Shown here piece by piece: positions 1 to 8,768 of a stretch of 64,000 bases of DNA (position 1 is its first letter; every line of letters begins with the position of its first letter). Location of the stretch: contig DALZZF010000001.1 of assembly GCA_031987605.1 (NCBI GenBank), positions 248,001-312,000 of the forward strand, in the 5' to 3' direction. Source of the DNA: JAFAGO01 sp031987605. Lineage in GTDB: Bacteria > Bacteroidota > Bacteroidia > Flavobacteriales > Weeksellaceae. A model generated the notes under the pieces. That model saw only the letters and a list, made by a program, of their open reading frames with translations, was not told where the DNA came from and made no database searches. Position numbers and translations under genes: made by a program.

Positions 1-856
1 CGCATACTTTTCTCGCAACCAAAAGAAGCGTCTGTACCATCGCGAAACCGGAGAAGATTGCACCGGCAACGAAGTACGGCGGATAAATGGTAGAGTGCCA
101 TCCTTTAATTACAGAAGTGGAGAAGTCAAAGGATACCGTGGTGTGTACTGAGAATACCAGCGGTGTTGCAAGACCTGCCAAAACCAAGGAAAGTTCCTCG
201 AATCTTTGCCAGTGTTTTGCTTTTCCTCCCCATCCGAATGAAAGCAGGGTATATATTTTTCTTGTCCATGGTGTTTGTGCGCGGTCTCTAATCATGGCAA
301 AGTCCGGGATAAGTCCCATAAACCAGAATACGGTGGATACAGAGAAATAAGTGGAGATCGCAAATACGTCCCAAAGTAATGGTGAGTTGAAGTTTGGCCA
401 AAGAGATCCAAACTGGTTCGGCAATGGAAATACCCAATATCCTACCCAAACTCTACCCATGTGAATTACCGGGAAGATCGCTGCCTGAACTACGGCAAAA
501 ATCGTCATCGCTTCTGCGGAACGGTTTACCGACATTCTCCAACGCTGTCTAAATAATAATAGTACTGCGGAAATCAGGGTTCCGGCGTGACCAATACCTA
601 CCCACCATACGAAGTTGGTGATATCCCAACCCCAGTTAATAGTTCTGTTGAGTCCCCAAGCTCCAATACCGGTTCCAATGGTGTATGCAATACAACCGAA
701 ACCATAAATGAAAAGGACTAAAGCGGCATATAAAGATACCCACCATAGTTTTCCGGCTCGTTCCTCGATAGGTTTGGCGATATCAACAGTGATATCGTGA
801 TAGGTTTTGTGACCAATAATTAAAGGTTCCCGAATCGGGGCTTCGTAATGTGACAT
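1..856 (-). CDS. actC: Alternative complex III NrfD-type membrane subunit ActC (partial, C-terminus outside window)
   Basis: Integral membrane quinol-oxidising subunit of alternative complex III, which passes electrons from menaquinol to cytochrome c or directly to an oxidase. The first 285 residues are visible; the rest lies beyond position 1. The start ATG (854-856) gives MSHYEAPIREPLIIG, followed by hydrophobic helices typical of the NrfD/PsrC family, including segments around WWVSLYAALVLFIYG and WWVGIGHAGTLISAVLLLF. It lies 18 bases downstream of actB on the same strand, in the order actA-actB-actC known for ACIII operons. Identification rests on both family sequence and gene order. The only oddity is the truncation by the window edge. 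Confidence 0.93.
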   Translation of the reverse strand, partial: MSHYEAPIREPLIIGHKTYHDITVDIAKPIEERAGKLWWVSLYAALVLFIYGFGCIAYTIGTGIGAWGLNRTINWGWDITNFVWWVGIGHAGTLISAVLLLFRQRWRMSVNRSAEAMTIFAVVQAAIFPVIHMGRVWVGYWVFPLPNQFGSLWPNFNSPLLWDVFAISTYFSVSTVFWFMGLIPDFAMIRDRAQTPWTRKIYTLLSFGWGGKAKHWQRFEELSLVLAGLATPLVFSVHTTVSFDFSTSVIKGWHSTIYPPYFVAGAIFSGFAMVQTLLLVARKVC

Positions 857-874
857 TTTTTACCTTATTATTAT

Positions 875-3800
875 TTAAACGTTTGATTCTTGTCTGTTTC
901 TTACTTTAGTGTGATAGAATACATTTGGTTTTGTACCGATCTCTTCAAGTAGATAATATCTTCTGTCGCTGGCGTAGAGTTTACGAACGAGAGATTTATT
1001 ATCGTTCATATCTCCAAACTGCATTGCTCCTGTGGAACAAGCGGCAGCACACGCACACGCTTTTTGGAATTCTTCATCAGCAACCACTCTGTTTTCTTTT
1101 TTCGCATTAAGAATAGTGGCCTGAGTTTCTTGAATACATAATGAACATTTTTCCATTACCCCTCTGGTTCTGGTAACAACGTCAGGATTCAATACCATTC
1201 TTCCCAGATCGTTGTTCATATTGTAATCAAATTTATCATTCAAGGCATAGTTGAACCAGTTGAATCTTCTTACTTTGTACGGACAGTTGTTTGCACAATA
1301 TCTGGTACCGATACATCTGTTATATGCCATTTGATTTTGCCCTTGTTTACCGTGTGAAGTTGCCGCAACCGGACAAACTGTTTCACAAGGCGCATGGTTA
1401 CAGTGCTGGCACATTACCGGTTGGAAAATCACATCCGGACTTTCGCTTGGTTCGATAAGGATGTCGTACATGTGCGGAACATCCAGTTTTGCATCCAAAG
1501 ATTCTTTAACGGAAAGTTGACCATCTTTGTTCTCATCCATTTCCACTGGAATTTTTGAACTATAATAGCGATCAATTCTTAACCAGTACATATCTCTGGA
1601 CATTCTGATTTCCTCTTTACCTACAACAGCGGTGTTGTTTTCTGCCTGACAGGCAATTACACAGGCACCACATCCTGTACAGGAATTCAGGTCGATGGAA
1701 AGGTTGAAGTGCGGACCATCGGTATCATCAAATGCATCCCAAAGATCGATTTTTCTTGCCGGAAGATCACCATTAATGGTGGCATATTCCAAAGGTTTGT
1801 TCCATCCTTTTACTTTGTCATCAAAAGGAACTGAAATAAAGGTTTCCAGAGAAACTTCTTTAGCAATTTCATAACGTCCCATTAATGTATTTTGAAGCTG
1901 CATTCCTGCAAACTCATGCTCGTCACCTGTTTTTTCAATTTTTACATTACCCAAAACGGTATTGAAACCATCGAAAAGAGGATATGCATTAATTCCGGTT
2001 TCTGCTACTTTACCGGAATCTTTTTTACCATAACCTAAAGCAAGCCCCAAAGATCCTTCTGCCTGACCTGGCTGGATAAATACCGGAACATCTTTTAAAG
2101 TGACTCCATTTACCGTTACGTTTACCGTATCACCATCCAACTGCATTCTCGCATTCAGTTTATTTTCGATGCCTAAATCTTTTGCATCTTTTGGTGAAAT
2201 GGTAAGATAGTTGTCCCATGACAAACGTGTAATAGGATCCGGAAGCTCCATTAACCAAGGATTGTTGGCTTGTGTCCCGTCCCCAATACCGGTTTTGGTA
2301 TACAATTGTAATTCTAAACCGGATGCTTTGAAGGCGGAGAGTTCTGCAACAGCCTGAGCTGCATTTCCACCAGCATAAGCAAGAGTGGTAGTGCTTCCGC
2401 CTGCATTAAATCCGTTGTATAATGCTTTGTTGAACGAAGTTTCTCCTAAAAGAGAAGCAGCGTTTGTTTTTAAGTAATTGTAATAATTATTGGCAGCACT
2501 GTTTTTTCCGTTTGTCCAAACCAAAAGGGATTCTTCAATCTGTCTCGGCTTGAAAACTTTCTGAATCGTAGGCTGCATCAAAGCGTAAGAACCGGTTTCC
2601 GGATTTAAATCTCCCCAGGATTCCAACCAGTGTGCTGTTGGAATAACGGCTTTCGCTGCTTTGTACATTTCGTTCTTCTTGTCGATTGTGGCAATCACGT
2701 GAGGAACTTTTTTCACAGCTGCTTCAAAAGCGGCTCCTTTATTTGATGAGTAAATCGGGTTGATGTTGTTGGTAAGCAATACCCCAACTTGTCCGGCATT
2801 CATCCAGGACAGGAATTCCTGATATCTTGCAGGATCAAATTCTTTTAAAAGATTTGCCTTACCTGTGAAAGCAACAGATCCTAATTTTTGATTGATTAAA
2901 TGAGCCAAAACATATGCTCCTTTTGAACCGTCTGCCAAAACCACCGCTTTATTTCCTTTTGCCTGAAGTTCTTTCACGATTGCAGCAGCAGATTTGCTTA
3001 CAGATGCTCCGTTCAAACCGTTGTATACTTCAACCAAAGTTTTGAAAACATCACTTGGTTTCAGTTTTACTCTTGTGTCGGCATTGGCACCGGTTAAACT
3101 CATGTTGGATTCCACCTGAATGTGGCGAAGCATATTCGGTCCTGGTTTTCTTGCCGCAGCATAGGAAACTTCAAGGCTTTGTGCGTTGTAATCTCCCAAG
3201 AAATCTGCCTGAAAACCAATAACCAATTCCGTTGCGCTAAGATCATATACCGGAAGTGCTCTCTGTCCGAAAACTTCTACCGCAGCATCAAGTGCCGCCG
3301 CATAAGGATAAGCGTCATAGGTTACGAGTTCCGCAGTTGGATATTTTGCTTTAAAATCAGCAAATACTTTTTTGAAAGTCGGGCTGGCAAAAGAGTGGGA
3401 AAGGAGAACGATTTTCTTTCCGGCTGCATTTGTTTCTGCTAAAGCTTTCAGAACATAATCGTCAACTTTATCGAAAGTTTCATCTTTTCCTTCCAGTTTT
3501 GGCTGCTTTACTTTATCGTTATCGTACAAAGAAAGTACGCTTGCCTGTGCTCTGGCATTGGTGGTTCCCAAATGTCCTGCTGCAGGATTCGGATCGATGC
3601 GGATGGGTCTTCCTTCACGGGTTTTCACCAAAACGCTTGCGAAATCATATCCGTCGAAATAACTGGATGCATAAAAGTTAGGAAGTCCCGGCGTAATGTC
3701 GTGTGGTTTCACAACATACGGAATGGTTTTGATTACAGGAGCTTCACAAGCTGCCAAAGTAACAGCTGCAGTAGAGAAACCTAAAAGCTTCAGAAAGTCT

Positions 3801-3952
3801 CTTCTCGAAGTGCTGGAAGAACTTGTTTTGTCATCGCTTAAAAATTCATCTACAGGAATTTCATTCTGAAACTCTTTCTGAGCCAGCTTCCCATTCAAAG
3901 CCGGATCTTTAAGTTCGTGAATACTTCTGAATTGTATTTTATTTGAAGCCAT
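875..3952 (-). CDS. actB: Alternative complex III iron-sulfur subunit ActB (molybdopterin-oxidoreductase-like + 4Fe-4S ferredoxin domain)
   Basis: Large periplasm-facing subunit of alternative complex III that carries the iron-sulfur wire. The 1025-residue protein begins with a twin-arginine-like segment (SRRDFLKLLGF, about residues 49-59) followed by LAAC, which suggests Tat export and possibly a lipid anchor. The long middle part resembles the molybdopterin oxidoreductase fold; in ACIII this part carries no molybdenum cofactor (family knowledge). The C-terminal third has ferredoxin cysteine clusters: CTGCGACVIAC (about 757), CQHCNHAPCETVCP (about 849), CIGTRYCANNCPYK (about 884) and CSLC (about 936), with a further Cys-rich stretch at about 967. 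It sits between actA and actC with short gaps of 26 and 18 bases, so one operon. Confidence 0.95.
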   Translation of the reverse strand: MASNKIQFRSIHELKDPALNGKLAQKEFQNEIPVDEFLSDDKTSSSSTSRRDFLKLLGFSTAAVTLAACEAPVIKTIPYVVKPHDITPGLPNFYASSYFDGYDFASVLVKTREGRPIRIDPNPAAGHLGTTNARAQASVLSLYDNDKVKQPKLEGKDETFDKVDDYVLKALAETNAAGKKIVLLSHSFASPTFKKVFADFKAKYPTAELVTYDAYPYAAALDAAVEVFGQRALPVYDLSATELVIGFQADFLGDYNAQSLEVSYAAARKPGPNMLRHIQVESNMSLTGANADTRVKLKPSDVFKTLVEVYNGLNGASVSKSAAAIVKELQAKGNKAVVLADGSKGAYVLAHLINQKLGSVAFTGKANLLKEFDPARYQEFLSWMNAGQVGVLLTNNINPIYSSNKGAAFEAAVKKVPHVIATIDKKNEMYKAAKAVIPTAHWLESWGDLNPETGSYALMQPTIQKVFKPRQIEESLLVWTNGKNSAANNYYNYLKTNAASLLGETSFNKALYNGFNAGGSTTTLAYAGGNAAQAVAELSAFKASGLELQLYTKTGIGDGTQANNPWLMELPDPITRLSWDNYLTISPKDAKDLGIENKLNARMQLDGDTVNVTVNGVTLKDVPVFIQPGQAEGSLGLALGYGKKDSGKVAETGINAYPLFDGFNTVLGNVKIEKTGDEHEFAGMQLQNTLMGRYEIAKEVSLETFISVPFDDKVKGWNKPLEYATINGDLPARKIDLWDAFDDTDGPHFNLSIDLNSCTGCGACVIACQAENNTAVVGKEEIRMSRDMYWLRIDRYYSSKIPVEMDENKDGQLSVKESLDAKLDVPHMYDILIEPSESPDVIFQPVMCQHCNHAPCETVCPVAATSHGKQGQNQMAYNRCIGTRYCANNCPYKVRRFNWFNYALNDKFDYNMNNDLGRMVLNPDVVTRTRGVMEKCSLCIQETQATILNAKKENRVVADEEFQKACACAAACSTGAMQFGDMNDNKSLVRKLYASDRRYYLLEEIGTKPNVFYHTKVRNRQESNV

Positions 3953-3978
3953 TTATACTTCTGTTTTTCGTTATTAAA

Positions 3979-5343
3979 TTAATAGTGACATTTACCGCAT
4001 TCAAGACCACCAATTGCGTCTACTGTAATTTTACCTTCAGATTTCGGATACTGTTTTTTCAGTTTATCATGAAGTCCTTTAAAGTACGCCTGGTTGTAAC
4101 CATTGGTCATATCCACCTCTGTTGTTCTGTGGCATTCAATACACCATCCCATTGTAAAGTCATTGGCCATTTGTACTACATTCATGGTATCTACTTTACC
4201 GTGACATGCTTTACAAACCACATCAATCTGGTTGTTAGGATTTTTCTTGTTGAATGAATTGATGATTGCTTTTTCGCCGGCAACAACGTGCTGTGCGTGG
4301 CTGAAATATACGAAATCCGGCATATTGTGGATTCTGGTCCATTCAATCGGTTTTGTTTTTCCGGTGTATTGTTGTGTGGAAGGATCCCAGCCGGCTGCGG
4401 CATAGATTTTCTGGATTTCTCCGTCGTAGAACGCTTTGTCTTTTCCTGGCTCCATGTATTTACCGTTGTATTCGGAAATCATTCGGTGACAATTCATACA
4501 TACGTTAACCGACGGGATTTCAGAAACTTTACCATATTTTGCGCTGGAGTGGCAAACCTGACAGTCGATTTTGTTTTCGCCTGCGTGGATTTTGTGCGAG
4601 AAATGGATTGGTTGTTCTGGTTGGTATCCTTTGTAAACGCCAACCCACATCATCCAGTTCCAGATTCCGTATGCGGCAAGAATGGCAAGGATTCCCAAAA
4701 GTCCTTTCCCAACATAACTGTATTTTTGATACAACTCTGCAAATGATCCGATTCTGGTGGCATTTAAGTCCGCCAGTTCTTCCGTTTGGTTGAGTTTTAC
4801 CAACTGTCTTAGTTTGAAAAGAAGCCAAAGTAAAAGTAAACCGATGGAGATTAGTGAAACCAAGATCACTTTTGAATTTAGGCTTTGTTTTTTAGCTTGT
4901 TCCAGAGCGGCAATCGTTGCCTGACTGTCAGTTGCTGTAGTAGCATCTGCGGCGGCAGGTTCTGCAGGTGGATCTGCGGTATAAGCAAGAATGTTGTCGA
5001 TGTCTGCATCCGTAAGGTTCGGAAACGTCTGCATTACATTCTTATTGTATTTTTCGAAGATTTCGTTTGCGTATTTATCTCCGGATTTTCTTAAGGATTC
5101 GTTGTCCTTAATCCATTTATAGAGCCAGTCGCGGTCAACACCTCCTTCTTCTTTAACTCGGGTTTCTACATCAGCCAATGCCGGACCTACAACCTGCTTG
5201 TCCAAAGCATGACATGCGGTACAGTTCGCTTTAAAGAGTTCCTGACCTTTTACAGGATCACCTTGTGCATACACGGAAGCAGTAGACAGCAATAGTCCAA
5301 TTGCCATCAGTCCTTTTTTGTAATGCTTTCTCCAACTAATCAT
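3979..5343 (-). CDS. actA: Alternative complex III multiheme cytochrome c subunit ActA, with fused N-terminal monoheme domain
   Basis: Heme-c subunit of alternative complex III. The 454-residue protein has a signal peptide (ending ASVYAQ, residue about 27). An N-terminal class I cytochrome c domain with one CTACH motif comes next. A low-complexity Ala/Thr linker and two hydrophobic helices (about 155-175 and 215-235) follow. The C-terminal domain has five CxxCH sites: CQVCH, CMNCH, CKACH, CIECH and a terminal CGKCHY. That makes six hemes in one chain, where the canonical ActA core is pentaheme. It is the first gene of the actABC run; a -7 box TATTTTTG lies 49-56 bases upstream of the ATG. The function is confident; the fused monoheme domain is read from the sequence. 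Confidence 0.94.
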   Translation of the reverse strand: MISWRKHYKKGLMAIGLLLSTASVYAQGDPVKGQELFKANCTACHALDKQVVGPALADVETRVKEEGGVDRDWLYKWIKDNESLRKSGDKYANEIFEKYNKNVMQTFPNLTDADIDNILAYTADPPAEPAAADATTATDSQATIAALEQAKKQSLNSKVILVSLISIGLLLLWLLFKLRQLVKLNQTEELADLNATRIGSFAELYQKYSYVGKGLLGILAILAAYGIWNWMMWVGVYKGYQPEQPIHFSHKIHAGENKIDCQVCHSSAKYGKVSEIPSVNVCMNCHRMISEYNGKYMEPGKDKAFYDGEIQKIYAAAGWDPSTQQYTGKTKPIEWTRIHNMPDFVYFSHAQHVVAGEKAIINSFNKKNPNNQIDVVCKACHGKVDTMNVVQMANDFTMGWCIECHRTTEVDMTNGYNQAYFKGLHDKLKKQYPKSEGKITVDAIGGLECGKCHY

Positions 5344-5391
5344 TTATATAATCTTGGGTTAGTAAATTTTTGAGTAGTACATTCAATTTGG

Positions 5392-5399
5392 CAAAAATA
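5392..5399 (-). promoter_or_regulatory. -7 box (TATTTTTG) upstream of actA
   Basis: On the minus strand TATTTTTG matches the Bacteroidota -7 consensus TAnnTTTG. Predicted transcription would start about 45 bases before the actA ATG. No good TTTG -33 element is visible at the usual 17-20 base spacing, so this is a half-supported promoter. Confidence 0.5.
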
Positions 5400-5481
5400 A
5401 AACTTTTAACAGAAATTTAACGAGCGTTTAAATGTGTAAAATGGCATTTCATTTAATTTGTAACTATTCTAAATAACATAG

Positions 5482-5512
5482 TTTGGAATAATTTTTATTT
5501 ATACTATTTTTG
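5482..5512 (+). promoter_or_regulatory. Bacteroidota sigma-A-type promoter of the SPOR-domain gene
   Basis: TTTG at 5482-5485, a 19-base spacer, then TATTTTTG at 5505-5512: a full match to the -33/-7 consensus with ideal spacing. It lies 14 bases before the ATG at 5527, so the leader would be about ten bases. Confidence 0.75.
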
Positions 5513-5526
5513 CTAAAATTATTTTA

Positions 5527-6084
5527 ATGATGAAAATCACAAAATGGTCGTTGGTTTTGGTTCTTGTTTTAATCGTGAACTATATTGATGCTCAAACAGT
5601 TGTAAAGAATGATACGATTGCCGGTGTTCCTCTTATTATCTCAATGGATTCACGGATTAATGATTTGCTGGAAAAATCTGAAGACAAATGTTCCCGTAAT
5701 TCATCAGCCGGAAATTCTTTTCGAAATGATGTGGATGAAAATTTTTCTGACAACAGCGGAGTTAAAAAACCTTCTGTTGTAAAAGTGGAGAAACCGCTTT
5801 CAAATGCGGATATTTGTAGGCAGAATCCAAGAATTATGGGCTACAAAATACAGTTGGCTGTTGTGAAAAGCAACGAAGAGGCGAAAGAAGTGGGAATGTA
5901 TTTCCGAAGAAGGTTTCCCAATATGAAGGTGGAAATTGATGCTTCTTTACGACCGAATTATAAAGTAATGGCAGGAAGTTATTTTTCAAAACAAAGCGCC
6001 AGTGCGGATTTAAAAAGAATCAAGCAATATTTTCCTTCTTCCATACCGGTGCAATACCGCGTGTTCTGTGTGGAAGCAAAATAG
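5527..6084 (+). CDS. Secreted SPOR-domain protein
   Basis: 185-residue exported protein. Residues 1-22 (MMKITKWSLVLVLVLIVNYIDAQ) are a signal peptide. The middle is low complexity, rich in Ser, Asn, Asp and Lys. The C-terminal 80 residues, from about GYKIQLAVVKSNEEAKE to VQYRVFCVEAK, have the beta-alpha-beta pattern of a SPOR domain, including the central motif YKVMAGSYFSK. SPOR domains bind denuded glycan strands of peptidoglycan, often at division sites (family knowledge), so a cell-wall role in the periplasm is likely. It is transcribed alone from a strong promoter and ends just before a long terminator hairpin shared with the convergent response regulator gene. Confidence 0.85.
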   Translation: MMKITKWSLVLVLVLIVNYIDAQTVVKNDTIAGVPLIISMDSRINDLLEKSEDKCSRNSSAGNSFRNDVDENFSDNSGVKKPSVVKVEKPLSNADICRQNPRIMGYKIQLAVVKSNEEAKEVGMYFRRRFPNMKVEIDASLRPNYKVMAGSYFSKQSASADLKRIKQYFPSSIPVQYRVFCVEAK

Positions 6085-6102
6085 TTTTGTTTGAATATAT
6101 AA

Positions 6103-6152
6103 AAAGGACCAATTAGGGGCGGCGCATTCGCGCCGCCCCTAATTGGTCCTTT
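6103..6152. terminator. Bidirectional terminator: 23-bp perfect stem, 4-base loop
   Basis: Left arm 6103-6125 and right arm 6130-6152 are exact reverse complements (core AGGGGCGGCGC / GCGCCGCCCCT), with loop ATTC. The flanks are A-rich on the left and TTTAATTCTAAAATTTTTTTT on the right. It lies between the convergent SPOR and response-regulator genes. A second, AT-rich inverted repeat (6151-6162 / 6167-6178) follows and runs into the stop region of the response regulator. Confidence 0.85.
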
Positions 6153-6174
6153 AATTCTAAAATTTTTTTTAGAA

Positions 6175-6861
6175 TTAATTTTTCACCAAAAGTCGGAAAC
6201 CTTCTCCGTGAACATTGATGATTTCCAGACCATCATCATCTTTTAGGAGTTTACGCAGTTTGGCAATGTATACATCCATGCTTCGGGCGGTAAAATAATT
6301 CTCTTTTTTCCAGATTTTTCTCAACGCCAGATCTCTTGGCATAAAATCATTCCGGTGCAGGCAAAGCAGTTTCAAAAGTTCGTTCTCTTTTGGTGAAAGT
6401 TTGTATTCCTGTTCGCCCACTCTTAACTGTCTTAGCATGGAATCGAAATATATATTACTGATTTTGAACTGCTCCTGTTCTTCATCTTCCAAAGAAGCAC
6501 TGCGCTGAAGAATTGCTTTTATTTTATAAAGTAAAAGCTCTGTGTCAAATGGTTTTGTAATATAATCGTCTGCGCCAAGTTGATAGCCTTTGAGGATGTC
6601 TTCACGCATATTTCTGGCGGTCAGAAATATAATCGGTGTGTTTTTGTCGATTTTCTTTACGTCTTCTGCTAGGGAAAATCCGTCTTTTTTCGGCATCATC
6701 ACATCGAAAATGCAGATGTCGAAATCTTTTTCGGTGAATTCTTTCAATCCTTGTTCGCCATCTGTGGCAAGGGTAACTTCAAAGTTGTTGATGGTAAGAT
6801 AATCTTTCAGCACGGCGCCGAAGCTTTGATCGTCTTCTACCAATAAAATTCTGTTGCTCAT
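6175..6861 (-). CDS. OmpR/RprY-like response regulator
   Basis: 228-residue DNA-binding response regulator. It has a receiver domain (residues 1-120) with acidic pocket ED(9-11), phospho-acceptor Asp53 in IFDVMMPKKDG, the conserved Thr of FLTARN and Lys of YITKPFD. The winged-helix output domain (about 135-228) includes LSPKENELLKLLCLHRN and RSMDVYIAKLRKLLKDD. I start it at ATG 6861 (MSNRILLVEDD), where the family begins. The frame stays open to another ATG at 6918, adding 19 mostly basic residues; a -7-like box four bases before 6918 makes that longer form possible. It lies 175 bases downstream of its sensor kinase, and the pair resembles RprX/RprY of Bacteroides. Confidence 0.93.
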   Translation of the reverse strand: MSNRILLVEDDQSFGAVLKDYLTINNFEVTLATDGEQGLKEFTEKDFDICIFDVMMPKKDGFSLAEDVKKIDKNTPIIFLTARNMREDILKGYQLGADDYITKPFDTELLLYKIKAILQRSASLEDEEQEQFKISNIYFDSMLRQLRVGEQEYKLSPKENELLKLLCLHRNDFMPRDLALRKIWKKENYFTARSMDVYIAKLRKLLKDDDGLEIINVHGEGFRLLVKN

Positions 6862-7036
6862 AATATTGTTTTTTTTGTTTTTTGTTTTTGTTTCAAGTTT
6901 GAAATCTTTGCGAGACATGAAGCAAAGTAATCCGTTTCAATTCATGTAGAGATTGCTTTATTCCACTGCATTCCATTTGTAATCAACTCACTTGTTTCTT
7001 TTTCCTTTTTACTTGGTTCTTGTATTTGGTTCTTGT

Positions 7037-8581
7037 TTACATTGGTAATTTCACAGTGAAAGTAGAGCCTTTTCCTTTATGAGAATCTACAAAAATCTGT
7101 CCTTTGTGGAGTTCTACAATCTTTTTCACATAGGAAAGACCAAGCCCCTGTCCTTTCACATTATGGATATTTCCGGTTTCTTCCCTGAAGAATTTTTCAA
7201 AAATTTTGGTTTTGTTTAGGGTGTCCATTCCCATTCCTTTATCGGAAATTTCAATTACATACCAGTTTCCTTCATTGCTCGTTTTTACAGCGATTTCTGG
7301 TGCTTCCGGAGAATATTTGTTGGCGTTGTCCAGAAGATTTACCAGCATATTCGAGAAATGGAATTCATCAATTTTCAAATGATATTTGGATGCGGTGAAG
7401 TCCTGTGTAAGAGTTCCGTGTCGCTGTGCTACAATTAAACTGAAGGATTCTGTGATTTTTTTGATGAGTTCACGAACATTGGTTTCTTTTAAAAATAACT
7501 TCACCTCATTTCGTTCCAGTTTACTCATGTTCAACACGTTTTCCACCTGCTTTTTCATCCTCAGATTTTCCTGTTTTATAAGGTTGGAATAGTATTTTAC
7601 CTTTTCCGGATTGGTGGAAATCTTATCATTTGCCAAGGAATCGGTAGCCACGGAAATGGTGGCCAGAGGTGTTTTGAACTCATGCGACATATTGTTGATG
7701 AAATCCGTTTTCACATCCGAAATCTTTTTCTGTCGCATCATATAATTAATGGAAATAATATAGATTCCCAAAATCGTGAGCAGCGACATGAAGGTTCCCA
7801 ACAGCATGGGCAGATTGTTTTTTGCCAGAGAATAATCTCTTCGCGGAAACACCAGAGAAAGAGAGTACAACGTACGGTCTTTGTTGTCCGTAAATAATGG
7901 ATAGGTGTAAGTGTCGAGTTGTTTTTCGTCTTTAAAAACCGAATTTATAATGTCGGTTTGTTTGTTGTTTTTATCAATCACACTGAATCCGAATCCCGCA
8001 TTGATGCCTTTCATTTTCAGTTCTTTACTCAGTACCGAATCCAAAGTTTTGCGGTCTACTCTTCGGTCAATAGGAAGATTGGAAGCATTGAGTTTTACAA
8101 ATTCTTTCAAAGTATATTCGCCGCTTTCGATGGATTGGTTCAGCTCGGACGTTAAAAGTTCAGGAGTGTTTGCTCCTTTTTTAATTTTTATAAGGGCTTC
8201 ATCCGTATACATTTTCACACGTTCCAGACTGTCGCCTTTGGAAGAAATCGGGATTTGCTCTTTCGCAATAATGTTTTTGGAGTACGTAATGGTTCTTCTG
8301 CTGGCGGAATCCTGCACCTGTTGAATTGTGGTTAAAGTCGGCTGATCTTTACTTGCCAGAATGGTTTTACCCAGATTTCTGTTTTCTTTGTTCAGGTATT
8401 TATCCGCTTCAATATCGTTGATTTTCTTGGTGGAAGATTCCAGTGCGGCATATACATTATTAGAAAAATCCTGTTCCAGAGCGGTGTAATAGCGTTTCAA
8501 CCAATAAAACTGAAGCGCAACGAAAACAATAAGCGAGATCGTCATAAATACAGAAATTACCGGGATGAATTTATTGTTCAT
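7037..8581 (-). CDS. RprX-like sensor histidine kinase
   Basis: 514-residue membrane histidine kinase. TM1 is at about 7-28 and TM2 at about 256-280 (TFMSLLTILGIYIISI). A roughly 225-residue extracytoplasmic sensor region lies between them. The HisKA domain carries MSHEFKTPL with the phosphorylated His at about residue 300. The HATPase domain has the N-box NLLDNANKYS (about 412), the G1 box SDKGMGMD (about 450) and the G2 box GQGLGLSYVKKIVE (about 479). All catalytic motifs are intact and no HAMP domain is obvious. It is transcribed before the response regulator on the same strand, forming a complete two-component pair. The signal is not predictable from sequence; RprX/Y homologues relate to envelope and redox physiology. 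Confidence 0.92.
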   Translation of the reverse strand: MNNKFIPVISVFMTISLIVFVALQFYWLKRYYTALEQDFSNNVYAALESSTKKINDIEADKYLNKENRNLGKTILASKDQPTLTTIQQVQDSASRRTITYSKNIIAKEQIPISSKGDSLERVKMYTDEALIKIKKGANTPELLTSELNQSIESGEYTLKEFVKLNASNLPIDRRVDRKTLDSVLSKELKMKGINAGFGFSVIDKNNKQTDIINSVFKDEKQLDTYTYPLFTDNKDRTLYSLSLVFPRRDYSLAKNNLPMLLGTFMSLLTILGIYIISINYMMRQKKISDVKTDFINNMSHEFKTPLATISVATDSLANDKISTNPEKVKYYSNLIKQENLRMKKQVENVLNMSKLERNEVKLFLKETNVRELIKKITESFSLIVAQRHGTLTQDFTASKYHLKIDEFHFSNMLVNLLDNANKYSPEAPEIAVKTSNEGNWYVIEISDKGMGMDTLNKTKIFEKFFREETGNIHNVKGQGLGLSYVKKIVELHKGQIFVDSHKGKGSTFTVKLPM

Positions 8582-8601
8582 TGATTGATTTTTATTTAAG
8601 T

Positions 8602-8622
8602 GTTAAAAGTACAGCTTTTAAC
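8602..8622. promoter_or_regulatory. Inverted repeat upstream of the histidine kinase gene
   Basis: GTTAAAAG (8602-8609) and CTTTTAAC (8615-8622) form a perfect 8-bp inverted repeat with a 5-base centre. It lies 20-40 bases upstream of the kinase ATG. The position and symmetry fit a dimeric regulator's operator, possibly autoregulation; there is no direct proof. Confidence 0.3.
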
Positions 8623-8744
8623 AGTATTGTCATAAATAAATATTTGTAATTTTATTAAACTTTTGTTAAAAACGAAAGATTTAACATTTTATTGTGAATA
8701 TGCAAGATTTTTGCCAATTCCGAATTTTTTAGAATAAATTGTAG

Positions 8745-8752
8745 TAAGTTTG
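8745..8752 (+). promoter_or_regulatory. -7 box (TAAGTTTG) of the SRPBCC gene
   Basis: TAAGTTTG matches TAnnTTTG and ends 16 bases before the ATG at 8769. No convincing TTTG -33 is visible at normal spacing. Confidence 0.45.
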
Positions 8753-8768
8753 TATAAAACAGAAGATT

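Noticed and set aside
87..350. Plus-strand open frame at the left edge
   Set aside because: It lies antisense to actC, whose protein match is clear; composition is not protein-like.
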